DNA of 64,000 nucleotides from Pseudomonadota bacterium (GCA_021798335.1 JAJZMI010000052.1:1-64000), one strand, 5' to 3'; positions 17,420 to 26,764 are shown, counted from the first letter of the stretch. Notes: a model not told the origin generated them from the letters alone. Program-made: numbers and translations.

Positions 17420-19378
17420 TCAAGCGGCGAGCTCGGCCTCGAGATGATGGGCCAGCTCGGCAATGGTCGGATAATCGAACAGCTCGGTCAGGTCGATCTT
17501 GCCGGGATATTCCTGGTCGATCCGCTCATGGATCTCGATCAGCTTCAGCGAGTTCGCGCCGAGTTCGAACAAGTTGTCGTTGACATCGAGGCGCTTGCCG
17601 CCGAGGACCGCGGCGCAGATCCCCTGCAACTTCGCCTCGATCGCGCTGCGGGCCGCCGGCGCACTAGCCCCGTGCGCGGCGCGCAACGCCGCGAGCTCGC
17701 TCAGCTGCGCGGCGAATGTGCCGTTGAGATAGTCCTGCTCGAGCAGGTGCCGCTGGATCTTGCCGCTGGTGGTCTTGGGGATGCGCTTGACGGGCACCAC
17801 CGCGGCCACCTCCAGACCGGTCTGCTCGTTGAGCACGCGCGCCGCGGCGGCCGCGAGCGGCACGAACCCCTCGAGCTCGCCGCGATGCAGCACGAACAGC
17901 ACCAATTGCTCGACATCCTCCCCGCCGGCGCGCACCCCCGCGGCCACGACCTTGCCCAGCTCCAAGCCCTCGATGCGCTGGACGATCGACTCCAGGTCGT
18001 GCGGGTAGTAGTTCTGGCCGTTGACGAAGATGATCTCCTTGGCGCGCCCGGTGATGTAAAGATCACCCTGATGCACGACCGCCAGATCCCCGGTGCGCAG
18101 CCACCCATCGGCGCTGAATGCCTCGGCGTTCGCCGCCGGGTCCGCGTAATAGCCCTGCGTGACATTCAACCCGCTGATCTGCACGTGACCGACATGCCCC
18201 TGCGGCAGCGCCCGGTCCGTGTCATCGACGATGCGCACGCTGCAATAGGGAATGGCCTTGCCTTCCGAGATCAGCTCGATCCCCGCCTGGGCCCCGGCCG
18301 GCAGCAGCCGAATCGGCTCCCCGACGGCCAGGTGATGACGGTCGGCCACCAGCGTGCGCAGCGCCTCCCCGGGCGGCGGAAAACTCACCGCCAGCGACGC
18401 CTCGGCGAGCCCGTAGACCGGATACATGGCATTGCGGCTCAGATGCGCCGGCGCGAGCCGGTTCAGGAACTGCTCGCACAACGTCACTGAGATCGGCTCG
18501 GCACCGTTGAAGATCAGCCGCACGCTCGACAGATCGAGCCCATCGACGGGACGCTCCCCGAGCACCTTCAGATAGTGTTTGTAGCCGAAGTTCGGCGAAC
18601 ACAGGATCGAGGCGCGCACGCGGCTGGCGAGTTCGAGCCACAGCAACGGCCGGCGAACGAACAGTTCAGTCGGCATGAAGTGCATGTGCATCCGATTGAA
18701 GAACATCACCAGGTGCATGCCGATGAGGCCCATATCGTGCGTCAGCGGCATCCATGAGAGAGTGACGTCATGTTCATTGAGGCTGGCCATCTCAGTCGCG
18801 CCGCGGACATTGGCCAGGATGTTGCCGTGAGTGAGCACCACGCCCTTGGGCTGGCTGGTCGAGCCGGAGGAGAACTGGATGAAGGCCACGTCCTGCGGGT
18901 CAGCCCGGTGCACCTCGCCGGGCTGCGAGATGTCATCGAGGCCATCGACCAGGAAGGCTCGACGGCGCAAGCGCTCGAAGGTCTCGTCCTGGCCGCTCTC
19001 GGCGGCACAGGCCCCGATGCGCTCGAGCGCCCGCCGCTCCGTGTAGATGAACGGCTCGCCCAGCCGCCGCGCAATGCGCAGCAGCTTCTGCCGGTGCTCC
19101 TCGCTGATCCCCCCCGCCACGGGCACCGGAATGATTCCCCCCAGAATGGCGGCCCAGAACGCGTCGATGAATTGCTCGTTGCTCCCGAGCAACAGAATCA
19201 GCGTGTCCCCGCGGCGCGCCCCCAGCCGCTGCAGGTGATAGAGAATGCCCAGCGCCCGCTCGTGCAGTTCCGCGAACGACACGGTACGCACATCATGCTC
19301 GCCCTCCAGGTAAGTAATCGCCCCCGGGAAAACGCGGTTGGCTTCCAGCAGCTCGGTCAGGGTCGTGACATTGGGCAT
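17420..19378 (-). CDS. Fatty acyl-AMP ligase (FAAL) with C-terminal acyl carrier domain
   Basis: 652 aa. Adenylate-forming enzyme: AMP motif FSSGSTSQPKGVVLTHGN near 169-186, DGWLRTGDLAV, and the FAAL-like hinge KEIIFVNGQNYYPHDLE instead of the acyl-CoA synthetase signature. The catalytic lysine is in TTSGKIQRHLL. A carrier domain fills residues about 575-652, with the phosphopantetheine serine in GANSLKL (Ser610). It should activate a fatty acid as acyl-AMP and load it onto its own carrier arm. The start overlaps the stop of the upstream radical SAM gene by one base (TGATG), implying translational coupling. No condensing, transferase or release enzyme lies nearby, so the product is unknown. 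Confidence 0.85.
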   Translation of the reverse strand: MPNVTTLTELLEANRVFPGAITYLEGEHDVRTVSFAELHERALGILYHLQRLGARRGDTLILLLGSNEQFIDAFWAAILGGIIPVPVAGGISEEHRQKLLRIARRLGEPFIYTERRALERIGACAAESGQDETFERLRRRAFLVDGLDDISQPGEVHRADPQDVAFIQFSSGSTSQPKGVVLTHGNILANVRGATEMASLNEHDVTLSWMPLTHDMGLIGMHLVMFFNRMHMHFMPTELFVRRPLLWLELASRVRASILCSPNFGYKHYLKVLGERPVDGLDLSSVRLIFNGAEPISVTLCEQFLNRLAPAHLSRNAMYPVYGLAEASLAVSFPPPGEALRTLVADRHHLAVGEPIRLLPAGAQAGIELISEGKAIPYCSVRIVDDTDRALPQGHVGHVQISGLNVTQGYYADPAANAEAFSADGWLRTGDLAVVHQGDLYITGRAKEIIFVNGQNYYPHDLESIVQRIEGLELGKVVAAGVRAGGEDVEQLVLFVLHRGELEGFVPLAAAAARVLNEQTGLEVAAVVPVKRIPKTTSGKIQRHLLEQDYLNGTFAAQLSELAALRAAHGASAPAARSAIEAKLQGICAAVLGGKRLDVNDNLFELGANSLKLIEIHERIDQEYPGKIDLTELFDYPTIAELAHHLEAELAA

Positions 19379-20751
19379 CAGCGGCGTTCCGGCTCAGGAG
19401 TCGACTGTACAGGTGAATTCGAGATTTCTCGCCTGCTTGGCGTGCCCCGGGACATCCTGTCCGCCTGATCCCCGCGGGAAGTCTGCGGTGAACGAGCTTC
19501 CCGATCCGCGCAGCGCGAGTAGATGTCCGATTGCGCCGCCAGCGGCGATCCTCCCATCGTTCGGTCTTTCGGCGGCTGGTAAGCACCGGCGGCCCGCGCC
19601 ACCAGAAGGTATTTCATGAAGTTGCGGTTCGTTTCCGCTTCATGTTCGCTTACCGTGGATCGATCCACGGGATCAAAGAAACAGGTAGGGTCCTCCGCCA
19701 TGTAATCCCCGGTATGGTAGAGCGCCATGGCGCGACACCCGCCGCAGGTGTACTGATAACGGCAGCGACCGCAGCGGCCCCTGAGTCGGGAGCGGTCGGT
19801 TATCTCAGCGAAGAGCGCGCTGGAGTGAACCAGCTCATCAATGGGCGCTTCCAGGACATTCCCCGCATTCAGCGCATCGAGGAGCACGGGACAGAATGAA
19901 ACATCCCCCTCCGAGTTGAGGGTGAGCCAACTTCCGACCCAGCAACCGATGGAGGGGTTTCGCGGCACGGTGTTGTTGCAAAGCCCGCCGGATACCTCCG
20001 CGTGCAGCTCGGGTGACAGGAAATACGGCGTATAGCTCACATAGCCGTGTGGATGGCGGCGCAGCACCGGATGGAAGTACCGCTCGAGATCATTGCTGTC
20101 GAAACCCATGCCGGCAAAGCAGCCCGATCCCGCCCCCCGCGGCACCAACGGCGAGCGATTGTATGCGATGTCGTGCTGCACGCAGAACGCGACGGTCTTC
20201 TCGAAGCTCTGCGTATTGTATTTGCCGATCGTGATCACCACGTGCTGGCCCAGCCCGAGTTCCGCGCAATCTTCAAGCACCCGCAGCGTCTGATCCGACT
20301 CATTGTCCCGGGTCCGGCGGTTTTCGTCATCGATGGCGTTGAGGCCCACCACGATCCGCGCCCGACCTCGTGTCACATCCCGGATCTTCTCCAAACGCTC
20401 CCGGGTGAGCTTCTTGCAGTTGCTCAAGACGGAGCACCGATAGCCCAGATCCACGGTCAGACGCAGCAGATCCAGGGCATCTTTGCGCAGCAAGAACTCG
20501 CCCCCGCTCCATGCCATGGTGTGGACCCCGAGGCGGCGCGCGGGAATCATGATCCGATCCCGGATTTGCTCGAGGCTCAATTCTTTTCGTACACTCTGTC
20601 GCAACTTTTTCCGATCATTGCTGCCGGTCATGCACATCGGGCAGCGCAGATTGCACCGCCGCGTCGCTTCAAAGTATACGACCTGGAACTGGTACTGCGG
20701 CATTTGAAGTCTCGCTTGTTCCCGGGCCAACGGCCCTGCGGACAGCCTCAT
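19378..20751 (-). CDS. Radical SAM protein with SPASM-type C-terminal cluster domain
   Basis: 457 aa. Radical SAM cluster motif CNLRCPMC (Cys33, Cys37, Cys40), then WSGGEFLLR (GGE motif) near residue 80. The C-terminal half has a SPASM-like cysteine set: GCWVGSW, FCPVL, then CGRCRYQYTCGGCRAMA and TCFFDP. Such proteins modify peptides or activate enzymes by radical chemistry; the substrate is not evident. About 75 residues after the SPASM domain are Ser/Arg/Pro-rich and look disordered. The start may instead be Met17 (20703, MPQYQFQVVYFEATRRCN). Coupled to the downstream FAAL-carrier gene; no precursor peptide was recognised. Confidence 0.85.
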   Translation of the reverse strand: MRLSAGPLAREQARLQMPQYQFQVVYFEATRRCNLRCPMCMTGSNDRKKLRQSVRKELSLEQIRDRIMIPARRLGVHTMAWSGGEFLLRKDALDLLRLTVDLGYRCSVLSNCKKLTRERLEKIRDVTRGRARIVVGLNAIDDENRRTRDNESDQTLRVLEDCAELGLGQHVVITIGKYNTQSFEKTVAFCVQHDIAYNRSPLVPRGAGSGCFAGMGFDSNDLERYFHPVLRRHPHGYVSYTPYFLSPELHAEVSGGLCNNTVPRNPSIGCWVGSWLTLNSEGDVSFCPVLLDALNAGNVLEAPIDELVHSSALFAEITDRSRLRGRCGRCRYQYTCGGCRAMALYHTGDYMAEDPTCFFDPVDRSTVSEHEAETNRNFMKYLLVARAAGAYQPPKDRTMGGSPLAAQSDIYSRCADREARSPQTSRGDQADRMSRGTPSRREISNSPVQSTPEPERR

Positions 20752-21451
20752 CCGCTCGCGAGACCGGAAGTGTCAACGCACGGACGTGACCACGCTTGAG
20801 AGAGATCAAATAATGACATGGGGTTTCCCGCCGGGCACACCAGTAACGGCGAGGCGGCCACCGATCACCACTTCCCATGGTGCCGAGCCGGCGCAACGCA
20901 CGGGTGGCGCCGGAACGGGTCCGAGAGTGGACCCTCGAGGGCCGCGGCGCAGGCCTGCGGCAGCGCCGCGGTAGTCACGCTGATGACTGATCCGCCGGCT
21001 CGCGCCGTACCGATCGAGGGCATGGCGAGGCCGCCAACGCGGCGGTCAAGGTTGTGGTCGAGTTTCACCCGGCAAACGGAAAGGCGAAAGCGTTGCGTCT
21101 TTCCCCGCAGCGCTGACTGCCGAGAACCGGTCGTGAACATTCCGATTCACCTGGACCGAAGCGCATGGGTCGAGCGGCCGGCCTTCTGTCCCCGCCGCCG
21201 CGGGGGCTCACCCTGCACCGGGAGGCGGTGGGGCGTGACTGGGCGATGGTGCGGACGGCGAAAAGCGCAGGGCGGTCGAACGGACACTCCCGCATTGGTG
21301 CCGGACGGTTGTACCGAACCGGCCGCCCGAGCCGCGGCGCCGCAGCGTCGGTGTGTCGATGTTTGATCACGGGGGCGCACTTGAGCTTGCGGCCATTCGG
21401 GGCGAGACTGTCCAGGCCGATCCTGGCGACTCGGTACGCTCCCCCATAGCC
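20752..21451. other. 700-base stretch without a recognised gene
   Basis: Lies between the divergent radical SAM and MarC-type genes. Open frames on both strands are Arg/Gly/Pro-rich with no family resemblance. A TTGACA on the minus strand (20771-20776) lacks a convincing -10 partner. I looked here for a short precursor peptide of the radical SAM protein and found none with both a ribosome site and a plausible leader. Confidence 0.5.
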
Positions 21452-22183
21452 ATGCTCCTGGCCCGCATGCATTATTTCGCCGAAATTGTCTTCGTCGCCG
21501 TGGCGGCGCTGCTGCCGATCATCAATCCCTTCGGCGGAGCGCCCATTTTTCTGGCCATGACCTCTGGGCTCACACCGACCGAGCGTGCGCGTACCGCGAA
21601 ACTCGTCGCCTTCAACAGCTTCGCGCTGCTCATCGCCTCCATCCTGGTCGGCGCCTACGTGCTCGAGTTCTTCGGCGTCTCGATCCCGGCGGTGCAGGTG
21701 GCCGGAGGCATCGTGGTATGCGCCCTCGCCTGGTCGCTGCTCAATGGGCCGCTCAATCCGGTGGTTTCCGCCCCAGCGGGCGCTACCAGTCCCGACAGCA
21801 TCACGCAAGGAGCGTTTTATCCCATCACGATGCCGCTGACCGTCGGACCCGGATCGATATCGGTGGCCGTGACCCTCGGGGCCAACCCGCCGCGTGGCCT
21901 GCGGGCGCTCCTGCCCACGATTCTTGCGCACTTCGTCGGTGTATTGATCACCTGCGTCATCATTTATCTGTGCTACCGCTACGCGGACCGTCTGGTGCGC
22001 CGGCTGGGCAAGACCGGAACAACCATCATGATACGGCTGACGGCGTTCATCCTGCTCGCCATCGGCGCCCAGATCGTCTGGAACGGCGCCAGCGCGATGC
22101 TGCTCGGCGTGCTCCACCCCGGCCGCCATGGCGCATCTTCCGCGCTGGTGGGGTCCAGGCACACCTCGCTCCTGCGAGGATAA
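21452..22183 (+). CDS. MarC family integral membrane protein
   Basis: 243 aa. About six hydrophobic segments. Conserved family features are LLPIINPFGGAPIFLAMT near the N-terminus, VQVAGGIVVCALAWSLL and ITMPLTVGPGSISVAVTLG. Function of MarC-type inner-membrane proteins is unsettled; the early link to multiple antibiotic resistance was not confirmed. ATG 21452 or ATG 21467 (MHYFAEIVF) is the likely start; the longer frame from 21353 adds residues unlike the family. No strong ribosome site at either. Confidence 0.88.
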   Translation: MLLARMHYFAEIVFVAVAALLPIINPFGGAPIFLAMTSGLTPTERARTAKLVAFNSFALLIASILVGAYVLEFFGVSIPAVQVAGGIVVCALAWSLLNGPLNPVVSAPAGATSPDSITQGAFYPITMPLTVGPGSISVAVTLGANPPRGLRALLPTILAHFVGVLITCVIIYLCYRYADRLVRRLGKTGTTIMIRLTAFILLAIGAQIVWNGASAMLLGVLHPGRHGASSALVGSRHTSLLRG

Positions 22184-22396
22184 AGGCATGAATGAGCATC
22201 GGATGGGTGACTCTCGGGCTCCAATCCGCGGCGGCTTTGGCGGCCTGACAGCCGGTCTTGCGCACACTGCCCGCACCGATGCCGCAGGCTGGCAGGCACA
22301 AGCGCATCATGCACCGATCCCTGCCGCCGTTGCGAGACCTCCGGCGCACACCGGCGCTTGCGCAGTATCCGAACCGGAACGTCCCCCGCTGCGCCG

Positions 22397-23230
22397 CTAG
22401 GGATCGCGGCCAGCTCGTTCCATCATGTCGCGCGCGCTGCCGGCGATGATTTGCTGCAGCCGGTTCAGCCCGTCGGTGAGGGCCGCGGGCCCGGGCTGCA
22501 GGATCTCGGACGACTTAATCTCGAACAATCGATCATGGCGCAGCGCGGGGATCGATTGCCAGCCCGGCCGCTCACGCACTCTTGCCGGGTTGAATTTTTT
22601 TCCGCACCACGAGGCGATCAGGACGTCCGGTGCGCGCCGAACCACCTCGCTCGGATCGGCGATGATGCGCTCCCTGGCGGCAGAGCGCATCGAGAGGTCG
22701 GCGAAGCAATTCTGCGCGCCGGCGATCTCGATGAGCTCCCCGACCCAGCGTATGCCGCAGATCAGCGGATCGTCCCACTCCTCGAAATACACGCGCGGCC
22801 GACAGGGCAGTCGCGCTGCCGCGCGACGCGCTTCCACCATCGAGCGGCGCAGCTGCCCGATCAGCGCCCGAGTGCGCGTGTGCGCTCCGATCATTCGGCC
22901 GAGCATGGCGATCGATTCCAGGATCTCCTCGACGCCGCGTTGATTGAAGACATGCACCTCGAGGCCGGCCCGAATCAGATCGGCGGCGATGCCAGCCTGC
23001 AGATCCGAGAAACCGAGCACGAGATCCGGCTTCAGCGCGACGATGCGCTCGATCTTGGCGCTGGTGAAAGCGCTCACGCGCGGCTTTTCCCGGCGGGCCT
23101 GCGGCGGGCGCACTGTGAATCCCGAGATGCCCACGATGCGGTCCTGCTCCCCGAGCAAATACAACGTCTCGGTCGTCTCTTCCGTCAGGCAAACGATGCG
23201 CCGCGGACCCGTCTTCCGCCGTTCGCTCAC
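22397..23230 (-). CDS. Cobalamin-binding-like protein (BtuF/periplasmic-binding fold) without signal peptide
   Basis: 277 aa from GTG 23230; a longer frame from ATG 23311 adds 27 Cys/Ala/Arg-rich residues. RRIVCLTEETTETLYLLGE, IVGISGFTVRPP, KIERIVALKPDLVLGFSDLQ and VYFEEWDDPLICGIRWVGELIEIAG match the class III substrate-binding fold used for vitamin B12 (BtuF) and siderophores. Neither start yields a secretion signal, so it may act in the cytoplasm. The genome has a B12-dependent reductase (nrdJab, same window), which gives a need for cobalamin, but no B12 transport gene is adjacent. Ligand not proven. Confidence 0.7.
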   Translation of the reverse strand: MSERRKTGPRRIVCLTEETTETLYLLGEQDRIVGISGFTVRPPQARREKPRVSAFTSAKIERIVALKPDLVLGFSDLQAGIAADLIRAGLEVHVFNQRGVEEILESIAMLGRMIGAHTRTRALIGQLRRSMVEARRAAARLPCRPRVYFEEWDDPLICGIRWVGELIEIAGAQNCFADLSMRSAARERIIADPSEVVRRAPDVLIASWCGKKFNPARVRERPGWQSIPALRHDRLFEIKSSEILQPGPAALTDGLNRLQQIIAGSARDMMERAGRDP

Positions 23231-23693
23231 GTTACAACCCGATGCCTGGCCGTGCGCGCACCCCGGTGATCTTGCTGCGGCGCACGCGCTCGCGGGGATC
23301 CGCCGATCCATCGCGCGGCGGTTCTTGTTGCAGTCTCATCGCAGAATACGAGTACACTCACATCGGCCTCGAGCATCGCTCCGGTTTCACGGCCCCTGCG
23401 GCCGCCTGCAAGCATCCCGTCCGGCGCTTTGGGACACAGGGCCGCCGCCGGCCTCTGAGCGGCTCGCGGCTTGCGGCTCGTCACTGTCATCCGGAACCTC
23501 GCTTGATTATAGTGCTCGCCGGACGCGGTTGCGCGACCGCGTGGCGAGATCTCCCGTGTCGGGACCGCTCGGTTGGAGGCGCGGCCCGCGACAAGGATCG
23601 ATTGCGCGGCCGGCTGCCCTCGCGAACAGCCGCTGAGGCAGACGCCGGATACCGCAACGGGCGATGCGCGCCGTACGCGGGAGTGACGCGAGA
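23231..23693. other. 463-base divergent intergenic region
   Basis: No gene recognised. I searched the minus strand for a cobalamin riboswitch (B12 box and GCCACTG element) ahead of the cobalamin-binding gene and did not find one. Open frames here are low-complexity arginine-rich. Confidence 0.5.
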
Positions 23694-24122
23694 ATGACAT
23701 CCGGAAAAACACTCGATCAATGGCTGGCGGAATACTCCGGGTCCCACGGGCACCCGGTCAACCGCATCATTCACACGGTGTGTGTGCCGGCGATCCTGTT
23801 CGCCAGCATTGCACTGCTGTGGAACGTGCACCTGTTCGGGTTGCGGGCCGCCTACCTCGCCATGGTCCTGGTGGCGCCCTTCTACCTGGCGCTCGGGTGG
23901 CTTGCCTCCATCGTCATGGCGGGACAACTTCTCATCTGCGTGTTGATCCTCAGTGTCTGGCCCCACGCAATCCCGCTGACCGCGAGCGCCGCCGTGATAT
24001 TCGTTGCCGCCTGGATCGGCCAGTTCGTCGGCCACGCGATCGAGGGTCGTCGCCCCAAGTTCCTCCAGAACATGATGTTCCTGCTCATTGGTCCCCTGTG
24101 GGTCGTCCTGAAGCATGGCTGA
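23694..24122 (+). CDS. Mpo1-like (DUF962) membrane protein
   Basis: 142 aa. Starts with the family's conserved N-terminal pattern EYSGSHGHPVNRIIHTVCVP, containing the histidines that bind iron in the yeast 2-hydroxy fatty acid dioxygenase Mpo1. Four hydrophobic segments follow, with a second HAIEGRRP motif near residue 115. Bacterial function is unknown; a lipid-oxidising role is inferred from Mpo1. ATG 23694 is preceded by GGGAG at about 10 bases. Confidence 0.82.
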   Translation: MTSGKTLDQWLAEYSGSHGHPVNRIIHTVCVPAILFASIALLWNVHLFGLRAAYLAMVLVAPFYLALGWLASIVMAGQLLICVLILSVWPHAIPLTASAAVIFVAAWIGQFVGHAIEGRRPKFLQNMMFLLIGPLWVVLKHG

Positions 24123-24126
24123 GCGC

Positions 24127-24155
24127 CCCGGGAAAGCGGACGTTTCATTCCCGGG
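24127..24155. terminator. Weak hairpin between convergent genes
   Basis: 7-bp arms CCCGGGA (24127-24133) and TCCCGGG (24149-24155) with a 15-base loop just after the Mpo1-like gene. No T-run, so only a possible terminator. Confidence 0.25.
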
Positions 24156-24304
24156 TGCGCGCGCCTCGTACGGGCCCACTCGACCGTCGCGTCAGGCGGC
24201 GCCCGGAGGAACCTCATGCGTGTCCGCACCGCCTTCCCGCTCGAGAGCCGCCGCGCATGTCCGATTGTCCCCGGGAGGGCTTTGACGGTCGGCCGCAGCG
24301 ACGG

Positions 24305-24811
24305 TCATACCGTCGTGGTCACGAGAATCGGCTCCTCGAGCTGTTGCTCATCGCAATTCGCGCCCGGACCGCCGCGATCGACAACGAGGAAGCGACTCGT
24401 GGCGCCGAGTGCAAGTAACGAGTGGTGCCAGGTGTTTCGATGATAGCTGACGCCCTGATCGCCGGCCGCGCGGAATGCGCGGAGGGTTCGCGGCGAGTCG
24501 GCCCCGCTCTCGTACGCAACGACAATCAGGAACGGGCGTCCATCGAGCGGATAGAACGCCTGACTCGACAGGGGATGGCGCTCCAGGGTGCGCACCGCGT
24601 GCGGCAGGACACAGGGCTTGGCCCGGAAGATGCTGATCAGGGGGCGGCCACCCTCCCCCACGATGTCGACGGGCGCGAGATCGTCGAAGCGTTCGCAGGT
24701 GCCCTGATTGATGGATCGCGGCAGATGCCCCGCGGTCTCGATCACGCGGCCAAAGGGCGCGAAGGCTTCGGCGGTCAAAGGCTCCGCCTCCAGCAAACTT
24801 AGCGCGGCCAC
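24305..24811 (-). CDS. allA: Ureidoglycolate lyase
   Basis: 168 aa. Splits ureidoglycolate into glyoxylate and urea, the last step of allantoin breakdown by the allantoicase route. Family features: LTAEAFAPFGRVIE at the N-terminus, LERHPLSSQAFYPLDGRPFLIVV in the core, GVSYHRNTWHHSLLALG with the conserved histidine cluster. Lies 4 bases downstream of the allantoicase gene on the same strand. Products fit the neighbours: urea to urease (30.5-35.8 kb), glyoxylate to malate synthase (28.5 kb). Confidence 0.93.
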   Translation of the reverse strand: MAALSLLEAEPLTAEAFAPFGRVIETAGHLPRSINQGTCERFDDLAPVDIVGEGGRPLISIFRAKPCVLPHAVRTLERHPLSSQAFYPLDGRPFLIVVAYESGADSPRTLRAFRAAGDQGVSYHRNTWHHSLLALGATSRFLVVDRGGPGANCDEQQLEEPILVTTTV

Positions 24812-24815
24812 GGCC

Positions 24816-25814
24816 TCAAGGCTCCTCCGGCCGACCGAACACCCTGACCCGGCTCACCCCCCCGTCGGGGTGAATGTTCACGCGTACGTGCGAGATCGGC
24901 CCCACCTCGCGCAACGCGGACTGGAAGCGATGGACGCTGTCGGCCGTGAGGAATTGCGGCTCCAGGAGCGCAGGCCAATACATCGATTGAATGACCGCAT
25001 GAGCATCCGTGTCCCGCGGCAGCAAGGCACCCTGGATGGACACCTGGTGGGGGAAGTTGCCCTTGAATTGTCCGGTATCGATTTCGACGCAATGGACGCG
25101 CCCCCGGTGCCCGAGTTCCAGAACGATCCAGTCGAACCCAGGCTCGCGACGCCGGCGCGTCTCCCATCCATCGGCCATGCTGGCCGCCCGGCCCGGCAAG
25201 AGGACATTGTGCATCGATCCATAGTGCTCGTCGCTGCATGCCAGGGCACGCCCTCCATGCAGCGCGGCGACCAGATCGATCAGATCCGATTCCCGGCCAC
25301 GGGCGGCCCAGTCGAACTCGATGCGGCCATACGCCCGGAATCGGGCCACCCCGCCGTCCGGGAATATGTTCAGTTTCAGATGAGTCCAGACAGCTTGAGA
25401 AGGCAGCGCGAACACATTCTGCCGGTTGCCCGCCAGCGCCGTCTGCGGCAACAACACCGTCCAGGCCGTATTGGCATCGGGCGCACGGTCCGTACGGCAC
25501 GCCTGCACCGATGCGAAAGGCGGGTAATTACCCGTGAAGTAGCGAGTATCGATGTCTACGGCGACGAGCTTGGCCGGGGCCGCGAGCTGCACGATGCAAT
25601 AGTCGTGCGCCTGGTCCCGGCGCCGGCGCGACTCCCATCCATCCATCCATTTCCCGTGATCGTCGTACTCGTCCGCGCGCCATACCGGCTCCGCCGGCTG
25701 CAGCATTCGCTCCTTGGGGGCGAAGAAGTCGTCGGTCGCGAATAGAGCGATGGCGCCGAGGCGCTCGTCGGCTACATTGATGAATTGCCGGTGCAACTCG
25801 GTGTCAGTGCTCAT
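24816..25814 (-). CDS. alc: Allantoicase
   Basis: 332 aa. Hydrolyses allantoate to ureidoglycolate and urea. Two tandem halves of the jelly-roll-like allantoicase domain are plain: GWESRRRR / HLKLNIFPDGGVARFR and GWETRRRR / HVRVNIHPDGGVSRVR. ATG 25814 (MSTDTELHR) shares its A with the puuE stop (TGATG), so the frame extending further upstream is simply overlap into puuE. Middle gene of the puuE-alc-allA operon. Confidence 0.95.
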   Translation of the reverse strand: MSTDTELHRQFINVADERLGAIALFATDDFFAPKERMLQPAEPVWRADEYDDHGKWMDGWESRRRRDQAHDYCIVQLAAPAKLVAVDIDTRYFTGNYPPFASVQACRTDRAPDANTAWTVLLPQTALAGNRQNVFALPSQAVWTHLKLNIFPDGGVARFRAYGRIEFDWAARGRESDLIDLVAALHGGRALACSDEHYGSMHNVLLPGRAASMADGWETRRRREPGFDWIVLELGHRGRVHCVEIDTGQFKGNFPHQVSIQGALLPRDTDAHAVIQSMYWPALLEPQFLTADSVHRFQSALREVGPISHVRVNIHPDGGVSRVRVFGRPEEP

Positions 25815-26764
25815 CACGGCAAAGATGGCTGAGTGGCAAGCCAGTGTCGGGCAATTTCCACGCGCTTGCAGATCCAGACGTGCTGGTGGTGAAGCACATG
25901 ATCCAAAAAGCGCTCCAGCGAACCGATGCGCGCCGGGCGTCCGATGATACGACAGTGAAGACCCACTGACAGCATTTTGGGCGCATTCAGTCCGTCCGGG
26001 TCGCCTTCGCGGTAGAGAGTGTCGAAGGCCGATTTGAGATATTCGAAAAATTGCTCGCCGCAATTGAAGCCCTGCGCGGTCGCGAATCGCATGTCGTTGG
26101 TATCGAGCGTGTAGGGCACGACGAGGTGCGGAACCCGACGCGCTGCCGCGCCGGAACCGACCGTTACCTGCGTCCAGTACGGCAGGTCATCCGCGTAGGA
26201 GTCGGAGTCATACAGGAGTCCGCCGTGCTCCACGAGCAATCGTCTGGTGTTCGGACTATCCCGCCCGGTATACCAGCCGCACGGCATCGCGCCGAACTGC
26301 TCGCGCAGGATCGCCAGAGCCTCCGCCATGTGCGCGCGTTCGGTCGCTTCGTCCATCGACTGATAGCTGATCCAGCGCAGGCCGTGGCAGGCGATTTCGT
26401 GGCCGAGCTCGCGCAACGCTGCGGCGACTTCGGGATTGCGGCGGATGGCGGTCGCAACCGCAAAAATCGTCAACGGCAGCCTGCGTTGCTCGAAGGCTCT
26501 CAGCACACGCCAGATTCCCGCTCGCGAGCCGTACTCGTACAGAGACTCCATGCTCATGTGGCGCATTGGGAATTGCTGGGCATTGACGATCTCGGAGAGA
26601 AACGTTTCGGATCCCGGATCGCCGTCGAGCACCGAGCTCTCGGCCCCTTCTTCGTAGTTCAACACGAATTGGAGGGCAACCCGCGCGTTACCGGGCCAGC
26701 GTGGCACCGGGGGTGTTCGGCCGTAGCCCACGAGGTCACGAGGATACGAACTCTCGAGTGTCAT
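25814..26764 (-). CDS. puuE: Allantoinase PuuE (cofactor-independent, polysaccharide deacetylase-like)
   Basis: 316 aa. Opens the allantoin ring to give allantoate. It belongs to the NodB/polysaccharide deacetylase fold rather than the amidohydrolase superfamily. Diagnostic stretches: ALQFVLNYEEGAE, MESLYEYGSRAGIWRVLRAFE, LGHEIACHGLRWISYQ, and GWYTGRDSPNTRRLL. First gene of the minus-strand operon; divergent across 520 bases from the LysR regulator gene. Confidence 0.94.
   Translation of the reverse strand: MTLESSYPRDLVGYGRTPPVPRWPGNARVALQFVLNYEEGAESSVLDGDPGSETFLSEIVNAQQFPMRHMSMESLYEYGSRAGIWRVLRAFEQRRLPLTIFAVATAIRRNPEVAAALRELGHEIACHGLRWISYQSMDEATERAHMAEALAILREQFGAMPCGWYTGRDSPNTRRLLVEHGGLLYDSDSYADDLPYWTQVTVGSGAAARRVPHLVVPYTLDTNDMRFATAQGFNCGEQFFEYLKSAFDTLYREGDPDGLNAPKMLSVGLHCRIIGRPARIGSLERFLDHVLHHQHVWICKRVEIARHWLATQPSLP

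Noticed and set aside
22188-22400. 70-codon plus-strand frame with a GAGG-like site before its ATG
   Set aside because: Sequence is low-complexity Ala/Pro/Arg/His with no recognised domain, and it runs into the end of the convergent cobalamin-binding gene.
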